From the NCBI RefSeq assembly GCF_045679555.1, contig NC_092087.1, positions 26,667,367 through 26,731,366 on the forward strand: a stretch of DNA of 64,000 bases, given 5' to 3'. The translations under genes were made by a program, and so were the position numbers. Shown here one piece after another: positions 1 to 10,971 of this stretch (positions are counted from its first letter, which is position 1; each line of letters begins with the position of its first letter). The notes under the pieces were generated by a model. The model searched no databases and had not been told where the DNA came from. It worked only from the letters and a program-made list of their open reading frames with translations. The DNA comes from Salvelinus alpinus (lineage: Eukaryota > Chordata > Actinopteri > Salmoniformes > Salmonidae).

Positions 1-217
1 CGTCAGTACATGGGTATACAAGGACAATCAATGCAGAAGCAGGGAACAGAGCAGGGAACCAGACAGATATAGGGAAGGTAATGACAGAGGTGTTTGAGAC
101 CAGGTGAGTCCAATAATTGCTGATGCGCGTAACGGGGGGAAGGCAGGTCTGCGTAATGATGATGGCTGGAGTGCGCAATGCTGGGGAGCCTGGCGCTCGA
201 GCGGGCGCAGACATGAC
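1..217 (-). repeat. LTR-retrotransposon terminal fragment
   Basis: Non-coding stretch that ends in acatgaca at 210-217, the reverse-complement look of an LTR beginning TGTCATGT. Its order of short motifs (a gacagatatag stretch, an aggtgagt stretch, a gatgcgcgtaac stretch, GC-rich end, atgaca) is shared with 36,083-36,333, so the two are probably related LTR families. The left edge of the window cuts it. Family assignment and strand are inferred. Confidence 0.4.
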
Positions 218-1012
218 AGAAATATTACCAGTAGCTTTTAAAAACCATGTCTATCTTTATTTCCCAAACACAATTCAACACAATCACAATAGTTTTTGTC
301 TTAATCATATTAAGCATATTTTAACACAGGCTTAACACCTAGCAAACACTTTGTACTTTTGTTTTTACACTTGTAACATAGGCCAGGGCCTGTTGTTACC
401 TCATATCCTAGCGATAATGCCTAGCATTACACCTTGGAAGAAAACACTTCAATTTTCTCAACTTGCCATTGGCGCAACATACCCCATACCATTGGCTCAG
501 TTTACCCCAGGGCAAACATTTTGACGATATTAGCCCACACAGCTAAAATGATGCACTTTCATGCTAGGTTTAGGACCTCATATTGAAGCTTATAGAAACT
601 CCAACTGCTAAATAGAACACTCTTATCTACTTTGGTTTATACACAAGCATCATGAAACCTCTAACACAATACATTAATTTGACTTGGTGAAAATACTTTT
701 TTGAGACCTAACTTGCTTACCACTTTTTCCATGTGGTTTTCTTCCTTCACAGACTCAATTAAATGATGACCTCTTCCTAAATATTTGGTCAAATTATTCA
801 TTTTGTGTATGGTTTCCTAGAAACAACTTACCCCACTCTCCCCTACTGGAGTACCTTAATAATCATCATCATCATCATAATAATAAAACCTAAGGGAGTT
901 GTTGGTAGAATGAGAAACAATAACATTTAATGTGATTTAGCACACATCCTGTCCTTATAGTAGTAATGCAATAGCTTTTTGTGCTCCCGAACCCTAAGGC
1001 CCAGGGGACTGC
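218..1012. other. Intergenic, no gene seen
   Basis: AT-rich sequence without a supported coding region. The only structure I see is a short ATC/ATA triplet run near 861-887. Confidence 0.5.
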
Positions 1013-1180
1013 AGCAGAGGAGGCTTGTGGGATGAGCTATAGGAGGACGGGCTCTTTATAATGGCTGGAATGGAATTAACGGAATGGAGTCAAACGTGGT
1101 TTCCATATGTTTGATTTATTTGATACTTTTCCAATGATACTCTAGCCATTCCAATGAGTCCGTCCTCCTATAGCTCCTCG
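1013..1180. mobile_element. MITE with truncated right end
   Basis: Left terminus starts cagaggaggcttgtggg at 1014 and carries a subterminal gagctataggaggacggg that recurs inverted as ccgtcctcctatagctc at 1159-1175. The middle holds the inverted pair around ggtttccatatgtttgat. The expected outer part of the right inverted repeat is missing: after ctcctc the sequence switches to ggggaacgtaggccatgg, an inverted copy of 1841-1866. Abundant salmonid non-autonomous DNA element; superfamily not determined. Confidence 0.7.
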
Positions 1181-1197
1181 GGGAACGTAGGCCATGG

Positions 1198-1389
1198 ACT
1201 TTCTTTGTTTTTTTAAAGCAGATTCAGCCACCCTTTTATATCTGAAATCCAGTGGCTGCTGGATTTCATGGAATGAGGCTATGTTTCTGTTGTCGCAAAT
1301 GTTGGGGTTTCCTTTCAGCTGGAGCAGCAGCCACTGGATTTCAGATATAAAAGGGTGGCTGAATCGGCTTTAAAAAGAACAAAGAAAGT
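1198..1389. repeat. Large inverted repeat (hairpin)
   Basis: The arm at 1198-1260 is the near-perfect reverse complement of 1326-1389 (about 62 bp, a few mismatches in the T-rich part) around a 65-bp loop. The arm core is gattcagccaccctttta / taaaagggtggctgaatc. No ORF. It could fold into a long hairpin if transcribed. It may be a rearranged repeat rather than an RNA gene. Confidence 0.75.
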
Positions 1390-1597
1390 TTCAGGAAACA
1401 AAAAATGGTCCTTCATCTGAGGCCAGGACTAATGGGGTGTTACCAACTCTATCTGGGACAATAGGGAGAAATCACAGGCTGTGACAAATGCAGGTCTGAC
1501 GTTTAATATCGCATAGGTTATCATTGCCATTGTAAAAATACAAACCCTCTGTGGCAATGGTAGAAGAGAATCCTACAGCTATAGGGGAAAAACTGTG

Positions 1598-2983
1598 GTT
1601 CCATGTATTGATTGGTATCGGGTATATTTCATGACGTAATGACAACTAAATTAAAGACAAAAGCCCCCCTCCAACATCACAAGACCATCTCTTTCCTAGA
1701 ACCAACAGGGGAAACTGAAAAAGAGGGCGTCCACGGAACACATGTTGATGGTAACTTGAATCAGGCATCAACAAATCAGACATAGGATGGAAGAAATCAG
1801 AGAGAACTGCCCAGAACAGAGTGTGATGGACAGCAGTGGTACATGGCCTACGTTCCCCGAGGAGCGATGGGCCTATAACTTGTTGGATTATTACTTTGTT
1901 TTTGCCTCTGTGGTTTGAAGAAAGTATATGGTACTATTTCAGATATGCACTTCCCAAAAAAACTTGGATTTCATGTATTCATTTGTATCTGGTATATTTC
2001 ATGATGTAATGACAACAAAATTAAAGACAGAAAGCATGCAAAAGATCAAACATCCCTTTGAAGGAACATCTCCCTTTCTGTAGTTCTCCAGTGAGATGTT
2101 TTTTAATACCTATGAAAAGGTATATAGAAGTTAAACCTCATGAGACAGATTAGTGTTAAAAAACTGGACTTGGCAGCTTGGAGGAAGTTATATCACTCCT
2201 AGTAGTCTACACCACTGCACACAGAAGCTCTGCTCCAAACTCAGCCTTGAACATCATCTATCATCTCACTATCTGTCTCAAACCAGGTACAGTATATGTA
2301 TCCAGATCCAATGATAAATTATGTAACACATTTCCTCTGCCATCACATTACAATCTACCTCCCATTAAAGTACTGAAGAGAATGACCCTTAGCTGCTTTG
2401 TGGGCCTGCAGGTCTGGAATTGGAGGTGAGGGCCGAGGGCTGTGGGCAAAGGTCATGGAGATAGCCTGGGGAAAGAAAGTGTGTCAAGCTCTCCTCCTAC
2501 AAAGATATTGATCTTAAAGAAAGTTTTTCACAATGTATAATGAACAAGGAGGTTTTCTTGGTTTAGAGTAACAGATGAGTACAATATTTTGTCGACAGAA
2601 GGAGAACTAGCTACATCCCAAAATCCCCTTTTACTTCACCCGGGCTGCCTCTTCTAATTGAAATTGAAAAACGTATCTTCGAGGAGGTCAGGAGGAGAAC
2701 GTGTCACGGATCAGACATACTCTCCATAAGCCCCCCTCCAACATCACAAGACCATCTCTTACCTGGAATCCACAAGGGATGAACGGTTGATTCGGGCATC
2801 AACAAAACAGACATAGGATGGAAGAAATCAGAGAGAACTGCCCAGAACAGAGTGTGATGGACAGCAGTGGTCCATGGCCTATGTTCCCTGAGGAGCGATG
2901 GGCCTATAACTTGTTGGATTATTACTTTGTTTTTGCCTCCGTGGTTTGAAGAAAGTATGTTGTACTACTTCAGATATGCACTC
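1598..2983 (+). repeat. Locally duplicated non-coding block
   Basis: A segment beginning agcccccctccaacatcac occurs at about 1663-1951 and again at about 2727-2983 with high similarity over some 260 bp (shared: gaaatcagagagaactgccc, then gcctataacttgttggatta). A second shared module, around ggtatatttcatga and taatgacaac, occurs at about 1600-1665 and 1965-2032. The copies differ by indels, so the duplication is not recent. No coding potential found. Confidence 0.7.
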
Positions 2984-3087
2984 CAAAGATGCATCTCAAT
3001 AGTTCTTTCTTTGTATCCTCTCCTTCATACACACTGATATGAAAACATATGACTAACTACTGCTCCCTGAAGGAGGGAAAAGAGGTA

Positions 3088-3211
3088 CAGTGCCTTCAGT
3101 AAGTATTCAGACCCCTTGACTTTTTCCACATTTTGTTACGTTACAGCCTTAAAATGTACTAAATAAATCAAAATAATCAGCAATCTACACACAATTCCCC
3201 ATAATGTATTG
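3088..3211 (+). mobile_element. Solo left end of a Tc1 element
   Basis: Starts after a TA at 3086-3087 with cagtgccttcagtaagtatt, followed by the subterminal motif ccacattttgttacgttaca. It is the same terminal family as 29,732 and 11,880-11,937. The element stops near 3211 without transposase, so it is a truncated end only. Confidence 0.8.
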
Positions 3212-3541
3212 TCCTGAATCTTCGTCATAGGAATCACTCGGATTGCCTGCTTCTGGAGACGGGACGATATTTCCTGCATCAAAATGGGCGCTCAGGCCTT
3301 GAGAACAGTCGATGTGATGACGCTGCAGAAGCATGGGGGATGCACAACAAATTGCAGCCTGTACCAATGTTCGCTCTAATTCTTTTTGGCACTGAGCAAA
3401 TTTCAGGTCTGCTGAGCCAAACTTAAACGTTGTGAAAATTCTGGGAACACTGTGGCTGTAACCACCTTAAGTTCCAGTTTTAACAGTGGCCAAGTAGGCT
3501 ACTATGGCTATTTGATCATAATGTAGGCCTACCAGAGTGGC
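3212..3541. other. Intergenic, no gene seen
   Basis: No supported gene. The 60-codon minus-strand ORF at 3185-3367 overlaps a transposon end and has no recognisable features. Confidence 0.4.
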
Positions 3542-3915
3542 CAGTAGTGTAAAGTACTGAATGAAAAATACTTTAAAGTAGTACCTAAGTAGTTTTTTGG
3601 GGTTACTTTACTTTACTATTTATATTTTTGACAACTTTTACTTCACTACATAACTAAAGAAAATTATTTACTTTTTACACCTTACATTTTCCCTGACACC
3701 CAAAAGTACTCGTGACATTTTGAATGCTTAGCAGGACAGGAAAATGGTCCAATTCACCCACTTATCAAGAGAACATCCCTGGTCATCCCTACTGCCTCTG
3801 ATCTGGCAGACTCACTAAACACAAATGCTTTGTAAATTATGTCTGTGTTGGAGTGGGCCCCTGGCTATCCGTAAGTAAATAAAAAACAAGAAAATGGTGC
3901 TGTCTGGTTTGCTTA

Positions 3916-5397
3916 CTAAAAAATAAAAACGTCCCTTTTTCAGGACCCTGTCGTTCAAAGATAATTCAAAAAAATTCAAATAACTTCACAGATCTTCATT
4001 GTCAAGGGATTAAACACTGTTTCCCATGCTTGTTCAGTGGACCATAAACAATTAATGAACATGCACCTGTGGAACGGTCGTTAAGACACCAACAGCTTAC
4101 AGACGGTAGGCAATTAAGGTCACAGTTATGAAAACTTAGGACACTAAAGAGGCCTTTCTACTGACTCTGAAAAACACCAAAAGAAAGATGCCCAGGGTCC
4201 CTGCTCATCTGCGTGAATGTGCCTTAGGCATGCTGCAAGGAGGCATGAGAACTGCAGATGTGGCCAGGGCAATAAATTGGAATGTCCGTACTGTGAGACG
4301 CCTAAGACAGTGCTACAGGGAGACAGGACGGACAGCTGATCGTCCTCGCAGTGGCAGACCACGTGTAACAACACCTGCACAGGATCGGTAGATCCGAACA
4401 TCACACCTGCGAGACAGGTACAGGATGGCAACAACAACTGCCTGAGTTACACCAGAAACGCACAATCCCTCCATCAGTGCTCAGACTGTCCGCAATAGGC
4501 TGAGAGAGGCTGGACTGAGGGCTTGTAGGCCTGTTGTAAGGCAGGTCCTCACCAGACATCACCTGCAACAATGTCGCCTATGGGCACAAACCCACCGTTG
4601 CTGGACCAGACAGGACTAACAAAAGGTACTCTTCACTGACGAGTCGCGGTTTTGTCTCACCATGTGTGATGGTCAGATTCGCGTTTATCGTCCAAGGAAA
4701 GAGCGTTACACCGAGGCCTGTACTCTGGATCGGGATCGATTTGGAGGGTCCGTCATGGTCTGGGGCGGTGTGTCACAGCATCATCGGACTGAGCTTGTTG
4801 TCATTGCAGGCAATCTCAACGCAGTGCGTTACAGGGAAGACATCTTCCTCCCTCATGTGGTACCTTTCCTGCAGGCTCATCCTGACATGACCCTCCAGCA
4901 TGACAATGCCACCAGGCATACTGCTCATTCTGTGCGTGTTTTCCTGCAAGAGAGGAATGTCAGTGTTCTGCCATGGCCAGCGAAAAGCCCAGATCTCAAT
5001 CCCATTGAGCACGTTTGGTAAGGGCTAGGGCGAGGGTGAGGGCTAGGGCCATTCCCCCCAGAAATGTCCGGGAACTTGCAGGTGCTTTGGTGGAAGAGTG
5101 GGGTAACATCTCACAGTAAGAACTGGCAAATCTGGTGCAGTCCATGAGGAGGAGATGCAAAGCAGTACTTAATGCAGCTGGTGGCCACACCAGATACTGA
5201 CTGTTACTTTTGATTTTGACCCCCCTTTTGTTCAGGGACACATTATTCCATTTCTGTTAGTCACATGTCTGTGGAACTTGTCCAGTTTATGTCTCAGTTG
5301 TTGAATCTTGTTATGTTCATACAAATATTTACACATGTTAAGTTTGCTGGAAATAAACGCAGATGACAGTGAGAGGATGTTTCTTTTTTTGCTGAGT
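3916..5397 (+). mobile_element. Tc1/mariner element nested in hAT copy
   Basis: Inserted at a TA. The left end ctaaaaaataaaaacgtccc and the right end ggatgtttctttttttgctg are degenerate inverted repeats. A transposase pseudogene fills the centre on the plus strand. Because it interrupts the element at 3542-5619 it is the younger insertion. Right boundary uncertain by a few bases. Confidence 0.85.
4188..5200 (+). pseudogene. Tc1-family transposase pseudogene
   Basis: The protein would be a DD34E cut-and-paste transposase. The ATG at 4188 opens an N-terminal helix-turn-helix domain (MPRVPAHLRE..., with RPRSGRPR linking to the second HTH half). The frame is broken by TAG at 4389 and TGA about 50 bases later. 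The catalytic part reappears at 4662-5021: VMVWGGVS, then LQHDNATRHTA with the second Asp, then [11 protein letters not shown] with the Glu. After that a deletion and frameshift remove the usual continuation, and the normal C-terminus (ending at TGA 5198-5200) is only recognisable out of frame. Not functional. Confidence 0.9.
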
Positions 5398-5619
5398 TTA
5401 AGGAATTTGAAATGTATTATACTTTTACTTTTGATACTTAAGTATATTTTAGCAATTACATTTACTTTTAATACTTAAGTACATTGAAAATCAAATACTT
5501 TTAGACTTTTACTCAAGTAGTATTTTACTGGGTGATTTTCACTTTCACTCGAGTCATTTTCTTTTGAGGTATATTTACTTTTATTCAAGTATAATAATTG
5601 GGTACTTTTTCCACCACTG

Positions 5620-5943
5620 AGAGTAGCCTACCATCAACAACAATTGAAAAAAATGCATCCCATAACATTTTTACATGGAAATAGCTGTTCTATCACCCAG
5701 TCTACAGTAGAAGTAAATGTTTGGTGTTCAATGTGGGCCTACATTCCCGGAGACTTTAGAAAAAAAACATGCAGGGCTTGACTTTAATCTGTTTATCCAC
5801 TTGTCATCCAGACAAGGAGGTGACTGAAAAGGTTGTGTTGTTTGATGCAAGAAACCATTTTACAAAATAAAATGAATTATTATTCCCATACTGTTATTAC
5901 AAAGATTCAGACAGATTATGCTACCCTCTGCCTTTTAGCTACT
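5620..5943. other. Intergenic, no gene seen
   Basis: Unannotated AT-rich sequence between the hAT copy and an LTR-like fragment. Confidence 0.4.
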
Positions 5944-6366
5944 TAGCTTTGTTATGAATACTCAGGAAGAAAAAGGTGTAGATTCACATGCAGAGCGCGG
6001 CAGGCGTTTATTTCGCCTTCGCAGAAGGCAGGAATCGTGGTCACAGGCAGGCAACGGTCATACACAGGTAGGCAAACAGGCAGGTGAATCAAAACTAGGA
6101 CTGAAGGCTATAACTAGTTCTCACAAACGAGCTAGGAAAAGGCTTAGTAGAGTCAAAATGAACAATACCTCACAAAGGCACAAACAGAATGAACTGAACT
6201 AAATAAGGAGCTGATGAGACCAGGTGAGTAACTAACACAGGTGAAATCAATGAACAAAAATGAAAGACAGGGCTACGTTTAACAACACAAAGAAACAGGG
6301 CTACGTTCACGAACACAATGAAACAGAACACAAGGTTGACTAAGAAAATAAATACAGAACCCTACA
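5944..6366 (-). repeat. LTR-retrotransposon fragment
   Basis: Non-coding, with repeated short motifs (aggcaggcaacggtcatac, cagggctacgtt twice, gagaccaggtgagtaa). The gaccaggtgagt core is shared with 1-217. Probably the LTR and adjacent leader of a Gypsy-type element in minus orientation; boundaries are approximate. Confidence 0.35.
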
Positions 6367-6909
6367 AGCTTATTCAAGACTGTCTCAAAATACAACATTG
6401 CCCCTTTATGACATAAAAAAGCTCTTGACTCACTTTCGAAGATGGCTAGAAATGCATATATTTTGTGCTCCTGTAGGACGCAACCACTCCCCCATTGTTG
6501 ACTAGAAATTTGCTATAACTGGGCTAACAACTCACTAACTAGCAAATAATATGAACAAATGTGCACAGGTGGCTACATGCAGCTCTCGCTTTGATCTCAA
6601 AACAAGCGCATCTACTCCCGACCGCTCATGCTGTAAACACTGTCCAGTTCAAAGTGAACGGCACAGATCCATATATGGCAATGGAATATTTGCATATAGG
6701 CCAACTGCAGTTATGGCGTATGGCCTGTGTAGAGTCGTGCCTGTCAATGCAATAGAATCCTACTCCAATGCCCTCTGCCTACAACAAAATCTCTTGCACA
6801 GTTAGTTTTACATACTAAGTCTTGCACAATTTTGTTTCGGTACATTGAAAGTGGCTAATATTGCATTGATTCAAGCACAATTCCTACAGTAGAGTGAAAC
6901 TTTGATAGT
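6367..6909. other. Unassigned sequence, no gene
   Basis: No supported coding region. The 84-codon ORF at 6551-6805 has no recognisable domain. I suspect an old repeat but cannot show terminal structure. Confidence 0.3.
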
Positions 6910-7161
6910 GTTAAAGTGGCAATATGTAACTTTTTGGGCGATCCGACCAAATTTCCATAGAAATGTGAGTTATAGATTTAGCATTCTACTTCAAAGCAAG
7001 TCTAAGAAGCGGTAGATCTGTTCTATGTGGCTATTGCTATGCTTACCGTGCTTCATTTTTGTTTTTACCTCTTTTACTTTCAGTTTTGTACACAAGCTTC
7101 AAACAGCTGAAAAAACAATATTTTTGGTTATGGAAAATATATTTCACAATGATTCTCTACA
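6910..7161 (-). repeat. Dispersed fish repeat (MITE-like)
   Basis: Begins near ttaaagtggcaatatgtaac and runs through cagctgaaaaaacaatattt to gattctctacacc. It resembles a common fish interspersed repeat that begins with a gcaatatgta motif (recalled, not searched). It abuts the left end of the hAT remnant at 7162. No ORF. Confidence 0.45.
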
Positions 7162-7494
7162 CCAGGTATTACCAAACTGGGGTACACGTCTGCTGTCAGG
7201 GGTACGCCAAATAAAAATGTGATACACATAAAAATATATAGATATATATATTTTTTTTTTCACATTTTCAAACAGTTCATTTATATTTTTCAACGGGGTG
7301 AGTTTTTTTTGTCACCAGAGTAGCCTCGTTTCACTGCCAAAAATAAAATTCAACCATCTAGTGTTCAGCGAAAAAACAACAATGTCAAATACAGGTAGCC
7401 TAGTCAAATAATTAACATCCAATCACATTAACCGTTACTCTCTCTCGGGAATTCCATTAACGGTTCGTATGTAGCCAAACGTAGCTGCTGCTCA

Positions 7495-10417
7495 TTTACA
7501 TTTACATTTAAGTCATTTAGCAGACGCTCTTATCCAGAGCGACTTACAAATTGGTGCATTCACCTTATGATATCCAGTGGAACAACCACTTTACAATAGT
7601 GCATCTAACTCTTTTAAGGGGGAGGGGGGGGTTAGGAGGATTACTTTATCCTATCCTAGGTATTCCTTAAAGAGGTGGGGTTTCAGGTGTCTCCGGAAGG
7701 TGGTGATTGACTCCGCTGACCTGGCGTCGTGAGGGAGTTTGTTCCACCATTGGGGTGCCAGAGCAGCGAACAGTTTTGACTGGGCTGAGCGGGAACTGTA
7801 CTTCCTCAGAGGTAGGGAGGCGAGCAGGCCAGAGGTGGATGAACGCAGTGCCCTTGTTTGGGTGTAGGGCCTGATCAGAGCCTGAAGGTACGGAGGTGCC
7901 GTTCCCCTCACAGCTCCGTAGGCAAGCACCATGGTCTTGTAGCGGATGCGAGCTTCAACTGGAAGCCAGTGGAGAGAGCGGAGGAGCGGGGTGACGTGAG
8001 AGAACTTGGGAAGGTTGAACACCAGACGGGCTGCGGCGTTCTGGATGAGCTGTAGGGGTTTAATGGCACAGGCAGGGAGCCCAGCCAGCAGCGAGTTGCA
8101 GTAATCCAGACGGGAGATGACAAGTGCCTGGATTAGGACCTGCGCCGCTTCCTGTGTGAGGCAGGGTCGTACTCTGCGAATGTTGTAGAGCATGAACCTA
8201 CAGGAACGGGTCACCGCCTTGATGTGAGTTGAGAACGACAGGGTGTTGTCCAGGATCACGCCAAGGTTCTTAGCGCTCTGGGAGGAGGACACAATGGAGT
8301 TGTCAACCGTGATGGCGAGATCATGGAACGGGCAGTCCTTCCCCGGGAGGAAGAGCAGCTCCGTCTTGCCGAGGTTCAGCTTGAGGTGGTGATCCGTCAT
8401 CCACACTGATATGTCTGCCAGACATGCGATTCGCCACCTGGTTATCAGAGGGGGGAAAGGAGAAGATTAATTGTGTGTCGTCTGCATAGCAATGATAGGA
8501 GAGGCCATGTGAGGATATGACAGAGCCAAGTGACTTGGTGTATAGCGAGAATAGGAGAGGGCCTAGAACAGAGCCCTGGGGGACACCAGTGGTGAGAGCA
8601 CGTGGTGCGGAGACAGATTCTCGCCACGCCACCTGGTAGGAGCGACCTGTCAGGTAGGACGCAATCCAAGCGTGGGCCGCGCCGGAGATGCCCAGCTCCG
8701 AGAGGGTGGAGAGGAGGATCTGATGGTTCACAGTATCAAAGGCAGCCGATAGGTCTAGAAGGATGAGAGCAGAGGAGAGAGAGTTAGCTTTAGCATTGCG
8801 GAGCGCCTCCGTGACACAGAGAAGAGCAGTCTCAGTTGAATGACTAGTCTTGAAACCTGACTGATTTGGATCAAGAAGGTCATTCTGAGAGAGATAGCAG
8901 GAGAGCTGGCCAAGGACGGCACGTTCAAGAGTTTTGGAGAGAAAAGAAAGAAGGGATACTGGTCTGTAGTTGTTGACATCGGAGGGATCGAGTGTAGGTT
9001 TTTTCAGAAGGGGTGCAACTCTCGCTCTCTTGAAGACGGAAGGGACGTAGCCAGCGGTCAAGGATGAGTTGATGAGCGAGGTGAGGTAAGGGAGAAGGTC
9101 TCCGGAAATGGTCTGGAGAAGAGAGGAGGGGATAGGGTCAAGCGGGCAGGTTGTTGGGCGGCCGGCCGTCACAAGACGCGAGATTTCATCTGGAGAGAGA
9201 GGGGAGAAAGAGGTCAAAGCACAGGGTAGGGCAGTGTGAGCAGAACCAGCGGTGTCGTTTGACTTAGCAAACGAGGATCGGATGTCGTCGACCTTCTTTT
9301 CAAAATGGTTGACGAAGTCATCCGCAGAGAGGGAGGAGGGGGGAGGAGGGGGAGGAGGATTCAGGAGGGAGGAGAAGGTGGCAAAGAGCTTCCTAGGGTT
9401 AGAGGCAGATGCTTGGAATTTAGAGTGGTAGAAAGTGGCTTTAGCAGCAGAGACAGAAGAGGAGAATGTAGAGAGGAGGGAGTGAAAGGATGCCAGGTCC
9501 GCAGGGAGGCGAGTTTTCCTCCATTTCCGCTCGGCTGCCCGGAGCCCTGTTCTGTGAGCTCGCAGTGAGTCGTCGAGCCACGGAGCAGGAGGGGAGGACC
9601 GAGCCGGCCTGGAGGATAGGGGACATAGAGAGTCAAAGGATGCAGAAAGGGAGGAGAGGAGGGTTGAGGAGGCAGAATCAGGAGATAGGTTGGAGAAGGT
9701 TTGAGCAGAGGGAAGAGATGATAGGATGGAAGAGGAGAGAGTAGCGGGGGAGAGAGAGCGAAGGTTGGGACGGCGCGATACCATCCGAGTAGGGGCAGTG
9801 TGGGAAGTGTTAGATGAGAGCGAGAGGGAAAAGGATACAAGGTAGTGGTCGGAGACTTGGAGGGGAGTTGCAGTGAGATTAGTGGAAGAACAGCATCTAG
9901 TAAAGATGAGGTCAAGCGTATTGCCTGCCTTGTGAGTAGGGGGGGAAGGTGAGAGGGTGAGGTCAAAAGAGGAGAGGAGTGGAAAGAAGGAGGCAGAGAG
10001 GAATGAGTCAAAGGTAGACGTGGGGAGGTTAAAGTCACCCAGAACTGTGAGAGGTGAGCCATCCTCAGGAAAGGAACTTATCAGGGCGTCAAGCTCATTG
10101 ATGAACTCTCCAAGGGAACCTGGAGGGCGATAAATGATAAGGATGTTAAGCTTGAAAGGGCTGGTAACTGTGACAGCATGGAATTCAAAGGAGGCGATAG
10201 ACAGATGGGTCAGGGGAGAAAGAGAGAATGTCCACTTGGGAGAGATGAGGATCCCAGTGCCACCGCCCCGCTGACCAGAAGCTCTCGGGGTGTGCGAGAA
10301 CACGTGGGCAGACGAGGCGAGAGCAGTAGGAGTAGCAGTGTTGTCAGTGGTAATCCATGTTTCCGTCAGTGCCAAGAAGTCGAGGGACTGGAGGGACGCA
10401 TAGGCTGAGGTACCCAA
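7495..10417 (-). mobile_element. L2-type LINE, 5' truncated (LINE-A)
   Basis: Minus-strand non-LTR retrotransposon with endonuclease and reverse transcriptase. Its 3' end is at about 7495, where the complement reads through gtaagtcgctctggataaga and gcgtctgctaaatgac and ends in a (taaatgta)n tail. That tail is shared by the SINE at 27,159-27,206. The 5' end is cut near 10,417, where hAT sequence resumes. About 2.9 kb. Confidence 0.9.
7651..10417 (-). pseudogene. LINE-A ORF2: endonuclease-reverse transcriptase
   Basis: Non-LTR retrotransposon polyprotein. From the start of the long ORF (10,417) the APE-type endonuclease is visible: LTETWITT, YRPPGSLGEF, VLGDFNLP and SDHYLVSFSL. The reverse transcriptase follows: ARVAPLLKKP, NNYRPVSLLS, LLDLSAAFDTVNH, TTGVPQGSVLGPLLF and the catalytic CYADDTQ. 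About 8,420-8,435 a small deletion shifts the frame (after SDNQVA the reading moves to another frame), and the C-terminal domain continues as the ORF 8,406-7,651 (WMTDHHLKLNLGKTE to FKEYLG). Apart from this one frameshift and the 5' truncation the frame is open for nearly 2.8 kb, so it is a fairly young copy. The N-terminal ORF1 region is absent. Confidence 0.92.
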
Positions 10418-10429
10418 AACGGATCACAC

Positions 10430-10798
10430 AAACAACTGGATTCGTTATCCCTTTCATGCCCCTGCCTCCAGTCCACTTACCGATATCTGAACAAGAGAGC
10501 CTCATCGAAATTGCAACATGCGGTTCTGTGAAAATTGAATTTAAATCAGAAGCCACTGACAGATTTCTGGATTGGGCTGCGCTCAGAGTATCCTGCATTG
10601 GCAAATCACGCTGTTAAAACACTGATGCCCTTTGCAACCACGTACCTATGTGAAAGTGGATTCTTGGCCCTCACTAGCATGAAAACTAAATACAGGCACA
10701 GACTGTGTGTGGAAAAGGATTTAAGACTGAGACTCTCTCCAATACAACCCAACATTGCAGAGTTATGTGCATCCTTTCAAGCACACCCTTCTCATTAA
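10430..10798 (+). pseudogene. hAT transposase C-terminal dimerisation domain
   Basis: Encodes the hAT C-terminal region of the ZBED-like type: PFMPLPPVHLPISEQES, IEIATCGSVKIEFKSEA, then, after a 1-bp shift near 10,555, TDFWIGLRSEYPALANHAVK, LMPFATTYLCESGFLALTSM and KYRHRLCVEKDLRL to a TAA at 10,796-10,798. The FATTYLCESGFLAL stretch is the conserved dimerisation core. N-terminal zinc finger and catalytic RNase H-like region are absent. Dead fragment. Confidence 0.85.
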
Positions 10799-10937
10799 CC
10801 TGTGGTGAGTTATTCACAATTTTCGATGAACAAATAAGGTTTTATACGTAAGATTGTTAAATAAAGAGCAAAATTATTGATTATTATTATATTATTATTT
10901 GTGCCCCCGTCCTATAGGAGCTCTTTTTCACTTCACA

Positions 10938-10971
10938 TAGTGACTAGGTGTATCAATACACCTAGTCACTA
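10938..10971. repeat. 34-bp fold-back palindrome at truncated Tc1 end
   Basis: Arms tagtgactaggtgtat (10,938-10,953) and atacacctagtcacta (10,956-10,971) are perfect reverse complements around CA. The right arm is normal internal Tc1 sequence; the left arm is its inverted copy, placed exactly at the junction with the hAT remnant. Confidence 0.9.

Larger units (their letters stand above)
3542..5619 (+). mobile_element. Non-autonomous hAT-like element, split by Tc1
   Basis: Ends cagtagtgtaaagtac (3542) and gtactttttccaccactg (to 5619) are inverted repeats. The flanks agagtggc (3534-3541) and agagtagc (5620-5627) form an 8-bp target duplication with one mismatch, the hAT signature. The body is AT-rich and non-coding, with repeated tacttaagta-type motifs. 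A Tc1 element occupies 3916-5397; the two hAT parts are 3542-3915 and 5398-5619. A second copy lies at 53,521-53,949. Confidence 0.88.
7162..10937 (+). mobile_element. hAT transposon remnant, split by a LINE
   Basis: Left part 7162-7494 starts ccaggtattaccaaactggg, a degenerate hAT-type terminus, and is non-coding leader. Right part 10,418-10,937 encodes a transposase C-terminus and a 3' region ending near ctctttttcacttcac; its own right inverted repeat is missing. The LINE at 7495-10,417 lies between them, with most of the transposase body absent, so either the hAT was already deleted internally or the LINE insertion removed it. Confidence 0.65.

Noticed and set aside
5021..5060. Telomere-like gggctagggc repeats
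   Set aside because: Part of Tc1 transposase sequence; only a few imperfect units.
9305..10062. Opposite-strand and other-frame ORFs of 84-233 codons within LINE-A
   Set aside because: Shadow frames of the GC-rich endonuclease/reverse-transcriptase ORF.
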